Under the pieces are notes generated by a model. That model was given only the letters and a program-made list of their open reading frames with translations, searched no databases and had not been told where the DNA came from. This document shows, in pieces, positions 53,244 to 61,914 of a stretch of 64,000 nt of DNA (within the stretch, counting starts at the first letter, position 1; each line of letters begins with the position of its first letter). The DNA is from Vibrio lentus (GTDB taxonomy: Bacteria > Pseudomonadota > Gammaproteobacteria > Enterobacterales > Vibrionaceae), in NCBI RefSeq assembly GCF_002875945.1, contig NZ_MCZK01000158.1:62001-126000 (forward strand). The letters are read 5' to 3'. The position numbers were made by a program, and so were the translations under genes.

Positions 53244-53272
53244 AAAAGCCGCTGCCTGTCAGCGGTTTTTTT
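53244..53272 (+). terminator. Rho-independent terminator of nlpI
   Basis: CCGCTG-cctgt-CAGCGG with flanking A and T runs, 20 bp past nlpI. Confidence 0.88.
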
Positions 53273-53335
53273 ATGCTCCTTTTTTATAAACGTGGGGCTC
53301 GTTTTTGATTGCTTTTTATTTAAACAACATTAAAA

Positions 53336-53354
53336 TAGTTAGCCTTGCTAACTA
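53336..53354. promoter_or_regulatory. Operator copy 1, before marR
   Basis: TAGTTAGC-ctt-GCTAACTA is a perfect 8-bp dyad with a 3-bp centre, 26 bp before the regulator start. A TAAAAT -10-like hexamer (53331-53336) abuts it. The same motif recurs before the MATE gene. Confidence 0.75.
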
Positions 53355-53380
53355 AATGTAAATTCTGTGGTTGGAAATCT

Positions 53381-53788
53381 ATGCTGGATCAGAATCTAGA
53401 AAAAATTGAACGCTTTGCTTCTAAGATATGGCGAACTCAAGTGAATGAAGATCCTATCTGCCAATTGAGCTTCAATGAGTACGATTATTTGAAGGTCATT
53501 CAAGCTTCACCAGAGCCTATTCGGCTAACAGACCTTGCTATTGAGATGCAGGTGACAAAACCTTCAGCCACGACTATGGTTCAAAGGCTAGAAAGAAAAG
53601 GACTAGTAGAACGCCAAGCCTCGCTTGAGGATGCACGCTCTAAGTTGTTAATTTTAACCAAGAAAGCTGAAATTGGTTTGGAAGAAGAAAGTAAGATTTA
53701 TCAGGTGATGGCACAAACGCTTGAGAGCCGTTTATCTGAGCAAGAATCCCAACTGTTGAATCAACTGTTAGATAAAGCGTTGAAGTAA
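53381..53788 (+). CDS. MarR-family transcriptional regulator
   Basis: The 135-residue protein has a MarR winged-helix core: helix-turn-helix around LTDLAIEMQVTKPSATTMVQRLERKGLVER (about 47-76) and wing DARSKLLILTKKA. Start at ATG 53381 (MLDQNLEKIERF) fits the family better than a 12-residue longer reading that begins inside the operator. It probably represses itself and the MATE exporter, since an identical-type operator lies before each. The inducing ligand is unknown. Confidence 0.9.
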   Translation: MLDQNLEKIERFASKIWRTQVNEDPICQLSFNEYDYLKVIQASPEPIRLTDLAIEMQVTKPSATTMVQRLERKGLVERQASLEDARSKLLILTKKAEIGLEEESKIYQVMAQTLESRLSEQESQLLNQLLDKALK

Positions 53789-53801
53789 TTAGTTTAAATA
53801 T

Positions 53802-53822
53802 TTAGTTAGCCTTGTTAACTAA
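53802..53822. promoter_or_regulatory. Operator copy 2, before the MATE gene
   Basis: TTAGTTAGC-ctt-GTTAACTAA matches operator copy 1 at all but one of the shared positions. It starts 13 bp past the marR stop and lies about 60 bp before the MATE start. A separate MATE promoter controlled by the same protein is the simplest reading. Confidence 0.75.
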
Positions 53823-53881
53823 CTTTTAGAGTCGTATCTCATTTTAGTGCGGCTCAATAGATGAAGAAAGTAGAGTAAGAA

Positions 53882-55219
53882 ATGAGTAACTCAATTAGTC
53901 GTCAATTCTGGCGATACACAATTCCTACCGTAGCGGCTATGTTGGTTAATGGCCTTTACCAAGTGGTAGATGGCATCTTTATCGGCCGTTATGTAGGTGC
54001 TGATGGACTTGCGGGTATTAACGTCGCGTGGCCTGTTATTGGTTCGATTCTCGGCATTGGTATGTTAGTGGGCGTGGGTACGGGTGCCCTTGTCTCGATT
54101 CGCCAAGGCGAAAAAGACACCAAAGGCGCTAAGCAGATCTTAGCCACGGGTCTAACCTTGCTGTTGGCGATAACGCCAATTGTCTCCGGGTTGTTGTTTC
54201 TGTTTGCTGATAACTTTTTGCTTTGGCAAGGCGCAGAAGGTCGAGTGTATGAGCTTGGCCTGCAGTACTTACATATCCTAATTGGTGCAAGTGTCTTTAC
54301 ATTAGGCTCTATTGCGATGCCATTTTTACTGCGTAACGATGACAGCCCGAACTTAGCCACGATACTGATGATTGTTGGTGCGGTGATCAATATTGTATTG
54401 GATTACCTGTTTATCGCTCAGTTTAGCTGGGAGTTGAAGGGGGCGGCATTGGCAACTGCAATTGCTCAGTTTGTGGTAACTGGTCTGGGTTTGGCTTACT
54501 TCTTCTCACGTCGCGCAAACTTGCGTTTACGTTGGAATGAACTGAGGTTGAAGTTATCGGTTATTCCTGAAATCTTCGCTATTGGTACATCCAGCTTCTT
54601 TATGTACGCTTATGGCTCGATGATGGTGGCGCTGCACAATGCGTTGTTCTCTCAATATGGCGACCAGTTGATGATTGGTGCTTACGCTATTTTGGGCTAC
54701 ATCGTGACGGTTTATTACCTCACAGCGGAAGGTATCGCAAATGGTATGCAGCCTTTAGTGAGTTACAACCATGGTGCTCGCAATCAAGCGAATATTCGTA
54801 AGTTACTGAAGATTGCGATGGTGAGCTCTGTCTTGATTGGTGTGGCGTTTGTGTTGCTGTTGAACGCGTTCCCACGTGAGTTTGTTTCCGTCTTTAACTC
54901 GGATGAACCTCAGCTAGTTGAGTACACCGTGTTAGGTATTCGACTACACATGTTTGCATTGGCTCTTGATGGCTTCTTAGTGGTAGCGGGTGCTTACTAT
55001 CAAGCGGTGAACAAGGGCAGTAAGGCGATGTTTGTGACGATAGGTAACATGCTTATCCAATTACCTTTCTTGTACATTATGCCTAAGTTGTACGGTGTGC
55101 CGGGGATCTGGATTGCTTATCCATTGTCCAATATCGCGTTAAGCGTCGTTGTTATGATCATGCTCTACAAAGATGTAAAGAAGCTCGACGCTGCGCCGCT
55201 GGAAACCGCGACGGCGTAG
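53882..55219 (+). CDS. MATE-family multidrug/cation exporter
   Basis: The 445-residue protein has twelve predicted helices in two six-helix bundles, the MATE layout. The N-terminal FWRYTIPTVAAMLVNGLYQVVDGIFIGRYVGADGLAG and the helix 7 motif of the second bundle (ATSSFFMYAYGSM-like segment near 240) are visible. It should export cationic drugs or dyes using Na+ or H+. It closely follows the MarR gene with a shared operator type, indicating a ligand-induced efflux unit. Substrate is not predictable. Confidence 0.92.
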   Translation: MSNSISRQFWRYTIPTVAAMLVNGLYQVVDGIFIGRYVGADGLAGINVAWPVIGSILGIGMLVGVGTGALVSIRQGEKDTKGAKQILATGLTLLLAITPIVSGLLFLFADNFLLWQGAEGRVYELGLQYLHILIGASVFTLGSIAMPFLLRNDDSPNLATILMIVGAVINIVLDYLFIAQFSWELKGAALATAIAQFVVTGLGLAYFFSRRANLRLRWNELRLKLSVIPEIFAIGTSSFFMYAYGSMMVALHNALFSQYGDQLMIGAYAILGYIVTVYYLTAEGIANGMQPLVSYNHGARNQANIRKLLKIAMVSSVLIGVAFVLLLNAFPREFVSVFNSDEPQLVEYTVLGIRLHMFALALDGFLVVAGAYYQAVNKGSKAMFVTIGNMLIQLPFLYIMPKLYGVPGIWIAYPLSNIALSVVVMIMLYKDVKKLDAAPLETATA

Positions 55220-55243
55220 ATCGTTTTTCTTAAACTGAATGAT

Positions 55244-55275
55244 AAAAGGTCTAGCGAATGCTAGACCTTTTTTGT
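55244..55275 (+). terminator. Bidirectional terminator between MATE gene and ubiV
   Basis: AAAAGGTCTAGC-gaat-GCTAGACCTTTT is a 12-bp perfect stem with A/T tails on both sides, serving the convergent MATE and ubiUV genes. Confidence 0.92.
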
Positions 55276-55305
55276 ATCTGTTTCTGATTGATTCAACAAG
55301 AGGTG

Positions 55306-56184
55306 TTAGATGTTCTTAACTTCTAAACCTGCAAGTTGATGCCAGTAACCGTTGCATTGACGGCTTTCAATGGTCATCGGTTTTTGGCCATGCTCATTGG
55401 CTTTGAAGTTGTTGATCTCAGAGAAGGTATCGATGCCTAACGGGCTTAAACGAACAACGTCGACCAAGTCATGCATGCTCGGCAAGTCATTGACTAGGTT
55501 GTAGCAGTAACCCGATTGGGTTTGGATACCGTTAAGGTTAAAGACCGACTGACCTTCTTGGCTATCGACTTGTAGACCTGTTGGGTATTTGATGCAGCAG
55601 GTTTCGCAATCGTCTTTGGCTTTGTTTTCAGCGCGAGCGGTAAAGCAGCGTGCTGAGTAAGCAAGCGGTAAGTAGCCGTGGCTAAACACTTCGACTTCGA
55701 ATTTATTACGAATATTAAGCTCTTCGCATTGTGTCATGACGTTGCTTAACCATTCGCGAGAAAGCTCAACAGGCATACACCAGCGCGTCATACCTTGCTT
55801 CAAGAACAGGTTCAGAGTGCGTGCATTGTAGGTGTTAACCGCAGGGCCAACCACGAAAGGTACTTTGCTTTCGCTGGCTAGTTGAATGGCAGATACATCG
55901 TTGGCTTCAATCGCAAAGTCACCATTGTCGATGTACTTCTTCATGATGTTGACTTCGCTTGGCGCTTCCAACAAGGCCATCGTCGATAGCACCACTTGTT
56001 TACCTGAAGCAGACAGCTCTTTGGCAATGTCCATCCAATGCTTGGCTTTCATCTCACGGCGCTTTGAACACACTGCTTCACCAAGGTAGATGATGTCGGC
56101 AGAGCTAGACTTTGCTTGCTCATAGAAGCTTTCAACGTCCTGTTTTGGCCAAAAGTAGAGTAGAGGGCCTAATGCGTATTTCAT
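55306..56184 (-). CDS. ubiV: Oxygen-independent ubiquinone hydroxylation protein UbiV
   Basis: UbiV and UbiU form a [4Fe-4S] heterodimer needed for hydroxylation steps of ubiquinone synthesis without oxygen, with prephenate as oxygen donor in E. coli. The 292-residue U32-type protein has the cysteine set in SARCFTARAENKAKDDCETCCIKYP-like segment (about 175-200) plus a Cys near 44. I start at ATG 56184 because GGAG lies 6 nt upstream and this matches the E. coli length; an in-frame ATG 12 nt earlier is possible. The start is 18 bp from the ubiU stop. Confidence 0.93.
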   Translation of the reverse strand: MKYALGPLLYFWPKQDVESFYEQAKSSSADIIYLGEAVCSKRREMKAKHWMDIAKELSASGKQVVLSTMALLEAPSEVNIMKKYIDNGDFAIEANDVSAIQLASESKVPFVVGPAVNTYNARTLNLFLKQGMTRWCMPVELSREWLSNVMTQCEELNIRNKFEVEVFSHGYLPLAYSARCFTARAENKAKDDCETCCIKYPTGLQVDSQEGQSVFNLNGIQTQSGYCYNLVNDLPSMHDLVDVVRLSPLGIDTFSEINNFKANEHGQKPMTIESRQCNGYWHQLAGLEVKNI

Positions 56185-56202
56185 TGAGTTCTCCATTTGG
56201 CG

Positions 56203-57216
56203 CTATTGCCATTTACGGTGGTAAGCACCAAGGGTAGTTTGTGTGCCTTCAGATACGTTCGCCAGTGTCGTATTCCAAGCTTGTTCTACTTGGTATTGTT
56301 CTGGATTCGCTAAGTAGCGATCAATGGCCGCACGCCACGTACGAGTCACTTGTTCAACATAAGCCGGGCTGCGTTGGCGGCCTTCAATCTTCACAGAAGC
56401 AACATTTGCAGCAAAAAGCTCTGGCAGCATTGATAGCGTGTTAAGGCTAGTTGGCTCTTCAAGTGCATGGTAGCGCTTACGTTCACCATCGATGTCCGCT
56501 TCAAAACGACCCTTACACAGTGTTGGGTAGCCCGCGTTTTCGCCTGCTACGTACTTGTCGATAAGAATCTCATTCAAACGCGACTCTAGTCCTGTTTCTG
56601 TTTCTTGCCAGCGTACATATTTCGCCGGAGAACAAGCGCCCACCGTGTTAGGGGACTCACCGGTCATGTATGAAGAGAGGTAGCAACGGCCTTCAGCCAT
56701 GATGCACAAACTACCGAAAGCGAATACTTCAAGGTCAACGTCAGAGGTGATGTTACGAGAAAGCTGTTTGACCTGATGAATCGACAATACGCGAGGTAAT
56801 ACCACACGCTTTACATTGAAGTTCTTGTGATAGAAGTCGATTGCAGCTGCATTGGTCGCAGAAGCTTGTACGGACAGATGCAGTTCTAGATCCGGATATT
56901 TGTTTGCTGCGTACTCAAGAACCGCAATATCCGCGATGATCAGTGCATCAACACCTAGCGCTGCCGCGTTGTCTACGGCACTGGTCCAACGTTCGAAACC
57001 ATTTGGGTGAGCAAAAGTATTTAAGGCAACGTGAATTTTCTTGTTGCGGTCATGCACGTATTGCACGGCACGATCGAGCTTTTTACCCGCAAAGTTAAGG
57101 CCTGCAAAGTGTCGGGCATTGGTATCGTCTTTGAATCCGATATAGACAGCATCCGCACCGCAATCAATGGCGGTTTTCAAAGCAGGTAAGTTACCCGCTG
57201 GGCATAAGAGTTCCAT
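56203..57216 (-). CDS. ubiU: Oxygen-independent ubiquinone hydroxylation protein UbiU
   Basis: This 337-residue U32-family protein starts MELLCPAGNLPALKTAIDCGADAVYIGF and carries the four cluster cysteines in FGSLCIMAEGRCYLSS, VGACSPAKY and TLCKGRF. It is the partner of UbiV and is first in the operon. Its gene is often annotated collagenase-like protease, but the family cysteines and ubiV neighbour support the UbiU role. Upstream, a single FNR-like half-site TTGAT appears near 57280, without a second half. Confidence 0.94.
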   Translation of the reverse strand: MELLCPAGNLPALKTAIDCGADAVYIGFKDDTNARHFAGLNFAGKKLDRAVQYVHDRNKKIHVALNTFAHPNGFERWTSAVDNAAALGVDALIIADIAVLEYAANKYPDLELHLSVQASATNAAAIDFYHKNFNVKRVVLPRVLSIHQVKQLSRNITSDVDLEVFAFGSLCIMAEGRCYLSSYMTGESPNTVGACSPAKYVRWQETETGLESRLNEILIDKYVAGENAGYPTLCKGRFEADIDGERKRYHALEEPTSLNTLSMLPELFAANVASVKIEGRQRSPAYVEQVTRTWRAAIDRYLANPEQYQVEQAWNTTLANVSEGTQTTLGAYHRKWQ

Positions 57217-57428
57217 TTGCTCACTACCAGTAGAATGAAATTGAAGCGGGCATTTTATGAAGAATTATGAATGACGGAATTGATGTAAGGCAGGTTTAGA
57301 TGGATAAATCTGCTTTTACTCCGTTTGAGGTACTGACGAGTGGTGCTTTTGTGCTTTGGGTCGTTTTCGGTTAGCGAATCTTTATGGTTTGGCTTGTTTG
57401 CATAACGAAGCCAAGTTGTATCGCTTCG

Positions 57429-59468
57429 CTAGTTCTTGTGGCGGCGGTTTTGTGCGAATAGCTCTTCAACATCTTGTTTCGGCTGTGGTCGATAGAAGTG
57501 GAAACCTTGAATGGAACTACAGTTGAGGTTTGATAGAAGAGTCGCTTGCTCACTGGTTTCGACACCTTCTGCAACCACGGTTAAATCGAGAGACTTACCA
57601 AGGTTGATGATGTTTTCAATCACAGTGATTTGCTTTGGTAGCGTATCGATATCAGAGATAAACGCACGGTCAATTTTGAGCTCGTCAATCGGGAAGCGAG
57701 CTAGGTAAGACAGCGATGAATAGCCTGTACCAAAGTCATCGATGGATAAGGCGAATCCTAATTTCTTGATAGCGTTGAGCATCTGCAGCGTGTGCTCACT
57801 GTCACTCATCACAGCACTTTCTGTCAGCTCAAAAGTAATTGCGCTTGGATCAAGCTCTGTTGAACGGAGTAATTTCTCAACGTAATCAATCAGTTTCGGG
57901 TTACCAAACTGTTCTGGAGACAAGTTGATAGCCACTCGACCTGGCAGGATACCTTGCATCTTCCAACGCTTAACTGTCGCAAATACTTCACGCATCACCA
58001 CACGACCAAGTTGTTCGATAAGACCTGCACGTTCCGCAACTGGGATGAATGCGGCAGGGCTGATGTAACCTTCAACAGGGTGCTTCCAACGAACCAGAGC
58101 TTCTGCGCCGTTGATGGTGAAATCACGGGCATTCACCTTTGGCTGATACCAAACCTCGAGTCCATTTTGTTGCAATGCCTTCTGAAGCTCTATCTCAAGC
58201 CACAGTCGCATACGTGCTTCTTTGTTCATCTGCTCGTTGAACTTAATCAGACGGTTACGCCCACGATCTTTAGCTTCATACATCGCAGTATCAGCGTTTT
58301 GCAGCAGGATACGTGCATCAGTACCATCTTGAGGAAAGCTCACGCTGCCAATAGAGCAGGCTAGGCGTTTACTAAAATGGTGAAGGTCGAAGGGTTGATT
58401 GATCAGAGCAATGATCTTTTCAGATAAGGCTTCAGGCGTTCGTTGATGTTCCGGTTCTGGCAGGATGATACCAAATTCATCTCCGCCAAGGTGGCCGACT
58501 ACCGCTTGACGAGGGAGTAGGCGTTTTAGGCGCGAAGCGACTTCTTTGATGACCTTATCACCGATGTGATGGCCAAGTGAGTCATTGATATTCTTGAAGT
58601 TATCAATGTCTAAGTAGAGCATCACAACCGGTGTATTGTTGTGAATAAATTGCTCAAGGCGCTTGGTAAATCCTACTCGATTGTAGAGTTTGGTGAGCGC
58701 ATCAATATAGGCATCTTCACTGTTTGCCGGAGTAAACTGCTTTGCTGTTTCCTGTGCATCTTGGATGAGTACTAATTGTGTACTGTTTCCTAGCACGGCG
58801 GTCGAATCGATATGAAGTTGAACCTTACGTTCAAAGCCACATCGAGCCCCAGTTAAACAAACCAAACCCGACTCAGAAATAATAGAACTCAGGCTATTGT
58901 TGAAGACAGTTTTGGTTTGTTCATCGATAAACAGACGGCCCAGTTCTTCACCTAGCAACTCTGAAGGTGAGTTGAAACCAAGTAACCTTGCTGCTGCAGG
59001 GTTAGATGACAAGATGTAGTCGTTCTCAACCAAAAGCAGCCCGTCTGGCAGCAGTTGAGAAAGCTTGTGGAACTTCGCTTCAGATTCTTCTAGAGAGCGA
59101 ACGAGGACTTGATTTTCTGAGGTGTCAAAGGCGTGAAATACGATGTAATCGGTTTTGTTGCCGCTAGTGAGGGGAGCAAGGCTAAAATGAAGGCTAGTGT
59201 CGAGGTCAGTCTCGTTGAGAGTGACTTCCGCTTCAATCGTTTCACCATTGAATGCACGCTCATAATAAGGCTTTAGATGTTGGTAGAATTGCTCGCCTAA
59301 GGTTTGACGATCATTCATGCCTGCAAGCTCAGTTTGAGTTAAACCAGCAATATCACAGTAACGCTCATTCACTATAAGGTAATTATGTTGAGCATCAAGA
59401 ACTGCAAAAAAGAACGGGCTGTTCGCAGTTAACTGAGTAAACCAATGTTGTAGTTGCTGGGGAGGCAT
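57429..59468 (-). CDS. rocS: PAS-GGDEF-EAL cyclic-di-GMP protein (RocS-like)
   Basis: The 679-residue protein has two PAS-like domains (about 12-115 and 130-240), then an intact GGDEF domain (GGDEF at 328-332, DALTKLYNR start) and an intact EAL domain (EAL at 456-458, plus ELTES, DDFGTGYSS, KIDRAFI and EGVET). No membrane helix is seen, so it is cytosolic. Both catalytic sets look complete, so net synthesis or breakdown of c-di-GMP cannot be told; V. cholerae RocS acts mainly as a phosphodiesterase affecting motility and rugosity, as I recall. I start at ATG 59468; a TTG one codon earlier lacks a better ribosome site. Confidence 0.9.
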   Translation of the reverse strand: MPPQQLQHWFTQLTANSPFFFAVLDAQHNYLIVNERYCDIAGLTQTELAGMNDRQTLGEQFYQHLKPYYERAFNGETIEAEVTLNETDLDTSLHFSLAPLTSGNKTDYIVFHAFDTSENQVLVRSLEESEAKFHKLSQLLPDGLLLVENDYILSSNPAAARLLGFNSPSELLGEELGRLFIDEQTKTVFNNSLSSIISESGLVCLTGARCGFERKVQLHIDSTAVLGNSTQLVLIQDAQETAKQFTPANSEDAYIDALTKLYNRVGFTKRLEQFIHNNTPVVMLYLDIDNFKNINDSLGHHIGDKVIKEVASRLKRLLPRQAVVGHLGGDEFGIILPEPEHQRTPEALSEKIIALINQPFDLHHFSKRLACSIGSVSFPQDGTDARILLQNADTAMYEAKDRGRNRLIKFNEQMNKEARMRLWLEIELQKALQQNGLEVWYQPKVNARDFTINGAEALVRWKHPVEGYISPAAFIPVAERAGLIEQLGRVVMREVFATVKRWKMQGILPGRVAINLSPEQFGNPKLIDYVEKLLRSTELDPSAITFELTESAVMSDSEHTLQMLNAIKKLGFALSIDDFGTGYSSLSYLARFPIDELKIDRAFISDIDTLPKQITVIENIINLGKSLDLTVVAEGVETSEQATLLSNLNCSSIQGFHFYRPQPKQDVEELFAQNRRHKN

Positions 59469-59627
59469 CAAAGTACTACCAATTCTCCAAGAGCTTGAAT
59501 ATTCACTATAGATAAATACTTATTACTTGTGTGTAATTGTCGGTATCTACCTGTGAGCGCAGCGATTCGCTGTAATTCTCATTACCTGAGTTACTATAAC
59601 TGTGATTTTCAGGATATTAAAGGTCGA

Positions 59628-59660
59628 GTATCAAAGAGGAGTAAATTTGATACATAACAG
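59628..59660 (+). promoter_or_regulatory. Inverted repeat with FNR-like element before ubiT
   Basis: GTATCAAA (59628-59635) and TTTGATAC (59646-59653) form a perfect 8-bp dyad with a 10-bp spacer. The right arm also starts TTGATacatAACAG (59647-59660), matching the FNR box in 8 of 10 positions. FNR activates ubiT in E. coli. A GAGGAG between the arms could serve a six-codon TTG-started frame. Confidence 0.35.
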
Positions 59661-59725
59661 TAACTGAGTTTTTAACATCATTTATGATGCATTCCATATT
59701 ATTGACAAAGTTACGGATAAGTCAC

Positions 59726-60253
59726 GTGATAAACAAGATTCGCACTCAACTAGTTCAAAATGCCGCATCAATTTTGCGATCTCCAGTCCAGTTATTGCCT
59801 AAAACAGTACAAAAAAGAGCCTTATTGGAGGCGCTGAAAAGTGTATTCAAAGAAGCTCTAGAAGACGGTGACTTTGAGTTCCTTGAAGATAAGTGGCTTA
59901 AAGTTTCGATCAAAGATATGGGATTAAGTTGGTGTATTAGCTACCAAAATGAGCAACTAGTTGTAGCTGATAAAGAGGTTTCTGAAGATGTAAGCTTTAG
60001 CGGTAACCTTAATGATCTTGTGCTTATTGCAGGGCGTAAAGAAGACCCAGATACGCTTTTTTTCCAACGTAGACTGTCGATTGAGGGTGATACTGAGCTC
60101 GGTTTAGAAGTCAAAAACTTGATGGATAGCGTAGATTTGGACTTATTGCCGACTCCGATGAAAACTTTGTTAAATCAATTAGCTGATTTTGTGCAGAAGG
60201 GAGTACAATCCCCAGATACACAAAGTGAGGTAATGAATGCTTATTCGAACTGA
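59726..60253 (+). CDS. ubiT: Ubiquinone biosynthesis accessory factor UbiT
   Basis: UbiT is the SCP2-fold lipid-binding factor needed with UbiUV for oxygen-independent ubiquinone synthesis. I start at GTG 59726 (MINKIRTQLVQNAASIL, 175 residues), aligning with the E. coli YhbT start; an ATG 42 nt upstream has no ribosome site. The SCP2 core has VSFSGNLNDLVLIAGRKEDPDTLFFQRRLSIEGDTELGLEVKNLMD-type features from about residue 90. Unlike E. coli, the divergent ubiUV and ubiT are separated by the c-di-GMP gene. It overlaps yhbS by 17 nt. Confidence 0.9.
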   Translation: MINKIRTQLVQNAASILRSPVQLLPKTVQKRALLEALKSVFKEALEDGDFEFLEDKWLKVSIKDMGLSWCISYQNEQLVVADKEVSEDVSFSGNLNDLVLIAGRKEDPDTLFFQRRLSIEGDTELGLEVKNLMDSVDLDLLPTPMKTLLNQLADFVQKGVQSPDTQSEVMNAYSN

Positions 60254-60740
60254 AGCACCGGCAGATATACTTGTCATCGATCGTTTATTGAAATCTGTTT
60301 TTGAAACGGATGCAGAAGCTAATTTGGTTATGAGCTTACGTGAGAATAGTCATTTAACCTTGTCGCTGGTGGCTTGTTCAGATGACGGCGAGGTGGTTGG
60401 TCACCTGATGTTCAGCCCTGTGACGCTTGATGGCGAAGACCACAACTGGCAAGGCTTAGCTCCTTTAGCGGTAAAGGCAGAGTGCAGAAACCAAGGCATC
60501 GCAAAATCTTTAGTTGAAGAAGCTTTCTCTATTTTGGTGGATTTTGGTTACCCAGCCTGTGTTGTGCTCGGTGATCCTGCTTACTACGGTCGTTTTGGTT
60601 TTAAAGCCGCAAGTGAGTTTGGCTTTAGCTGCATTTGGGATGTACCTGAAGGTGCCTTCCAAGCTATCGAGTTAGTCGACGGCGTACTTGCTGGCCATTC
60701 GGGTAAGATTGCCTACAGCCCAGAGTTTAACGACTTATAG
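60237..60740 (+). CDS. yhbS: GNAT-family N-acetyltransferase YhbS-like
   Basis: The 167-residue protein has the GNAT fold with acetyl-CoA loop ECRNQGIAKSLVEEA (about 82-96) and the YhbS-type signature VVLGDPAYYGRFGF. The substrate is not established. Its start lies inside the end of ubiT (17-nt overlap), so the two are translationally coupled, an arrangement also kept in E. coli (yhbT-yhbS). Confidence 0.9.
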   Translation: MLIRTEAPADILVIDRLLKSVFETDAEANLVMSLRENSHLTLSLVACSDDGEVVGHLMFSPVTLDGEDHNWQGLAPLAVKAECRNQGIAKSLVEEAFSILVDFGYPACVVLGDPAYYGRFGFKAASEFGFSCIWDVPEGAFQAIELVDGVLAGHSGKIAYSPEFNDL

Positions 60741-60781
60741 GCCTTATTCACTAAGCAATATGATGCAAACTGATTTAGTCT

Positions 60782-60812
60782 AAATAAAGGAGCTTGATGC
60801 TCCTTTATTTTT
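60782..60812 (+). terminator. Rho-independent terminator after yhbS
   Basis: AAATAAAGGAGC-ttgat-GCTCCTTTATTT is a 12-bp perfect stem with T following, 42 bp past yhbS. Confidence 0.9.
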
Positions 60813-60895
60813 TGTTAGTATCAGCCCCAATGAGCTCCTTTTCAGCTCGCTCTAACAAGACCAATATCAACAAACCTAAGGTTACACCGCTAGAT

Positions 60896-61294
60896 ATGTC
60901 ACAAACACACGCGCAATACCTGCAAGAGATGGGCATCAGCCAATGGGAGCTTAGCCACCCAGAGCGTTTGGCTGGCTACGAATCTGAATTGATTCCGCTA
61001 TCGAGCGACTGCAAGTTACTATTGGTTTCGCCTGAAAAGCCTCAGGAAGATCTCGCCGTGATGTTTGAACGCGTACTTAAAAGTATTAAGCTCGACTTAT
61101 CTCAGGCTTTACACCTTCAACCACAACACTTATCTGCTGTGGATTTAGGTTCGGTTGAATGGATCTGGTTTGCTGGTTGTGAATCTGCCTATGAACTGAA
61201 GGCAAAAACACTTCAATCTCCATTACTGTCTGACATTAACGGTAATAACCAACATCGCCGCGACTTATGGCAACAAATTTGTGCTTATGACTAA
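60896..61294 (+). CDS. holD: DNA polymerase III subunit psi
   Basis: Psi links the clamp loader to chi and thus to SSB. The 132-residue protein aligns with E. coli HolD at both ends: an N-terminal YLQEMGISQWELSHPE segment and a C-terminal RRDLWQQICAYD. I use ATG 60896 because it gives the family start; ATG 60830 would add 22 residues with no ribosome site, and longer readings begin in the terminator. The ribosome site AAGG is rather far (about 15 nt). It overlaps rimI by 8 nt. Confidence 0.82.
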   Translation: MSQTHAQYLQEMGISQWELSHPERLAGYESELIPLSSDCKLLLVSPEKPQEDLAVMFERVLKSIKLDLSQALHLQPQHLSAVDLGSVEWIWFAGCESAYELKAKTLQSPLLSDINGNNQHRRDLWQQICAYD

Positions 61295-61742
61295 TCAATT
61301 ATTACCGACTTCAGAACAACACCTCGACGCTATTTGGCAAATTGAGCAGACCGCGCATTCTCATCCTTGGTCTGAAAACATGATCCGTGATCTTAATAGC
61401 CGTGGAGGCTGCCACCGTGTTTTAGAGGTGGATGGAGAGGTTGTCGGTTATTTCTATGCTCAGAACATTGTCGGTGAAGTGACTTTGCTTACGATAGCGG
61501 TTGACCCCAAGCAGCAAGGTAAAGGCTACGGAAAAGCTTTGGTTGAGCACTTTCTCGATATGTGTGAACAGGCTGGCGCCGAGAGTGCTTGGCTGGAAGT
61601 TCGCGAAAGTAATGTGCATGCTTTTAATCTTTACGAGAAGGCTGGCTTTAATGAAGTCGACCGTCGTCGTAACTATTACCCAACCAAGCAAGGCAACGAA
61701 GATGCGATCATTATGAGCTACCTTTTTATGTCTTTCAGCTAG
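61287..61742 (+). CDS. rimI: Ribosomal protein S18 alanine N-acetyltransferase RimI
   Basis: RimI acetylates the N-terminal Ala of S18 and some other proteins. The 151-residue GNAT protein has the acetyl-CoA motif QQGKGYGKALVEHF, catalytic Glu region WLEVRESN, and NLYEKAGF with the conserved Tyr. I use ATG 61287, which overlaps the holD stop (ATGACTAA), giving holD-rimI coupling as in E. coli; a GTG two codons earlier is less likely. Confidence 0.93.
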   Translation: MTNQLLPTSEQHLDAIWQIEQTAHSHPWSENMIRDLNSRGGCHRVLEVDGEVVGYFYAQNIVGEVTLLTIAVDPKQQGKGYGKALVEHFLDMCEQAGAESAWLEVRESNVHAFNLYEKAGFNEVDRRRNYYPTKQGNEDAIIMSYLFMSFS

Positions 61743-61814
61743 TCAAGTTACGTCTTTTCGCTAACTAGATAGCTAATCACAAAATTAGCCAAAAAATAGG
61801 GTGTAAACTGACCC

Positions 61815-61887
61815 TTTAGAAAGTGACACGCTTTCTGTATAATCCGCACACAGAATTCAAGGGCAAGTATTATCTACTTGCCCTTTT
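61815..61887 (+). promoter_or_regulatory. prfC promoter with downstream terminator-like hairpin
   Basis: TTTAGA (61815-61820) and a perfect TATAAT (61838-61843) are 17 bp apart. Only about 10 bp after the expected start site is an 11-bp perfect stem AAGGGCAAGTA/TACTTGCCCTT followed by T's (61859-61887), still before the prfC ATG at 61915. It is either an attenuator in the prfC leader or the rimI terminator placed after the prfC promoter. A short RNA of about 35-40 nt would be expected. Confidence 0.65.
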
Positions 61888-61914
61888 TACGCTTTAGATC
61901 AGCAAAGGGCGACT

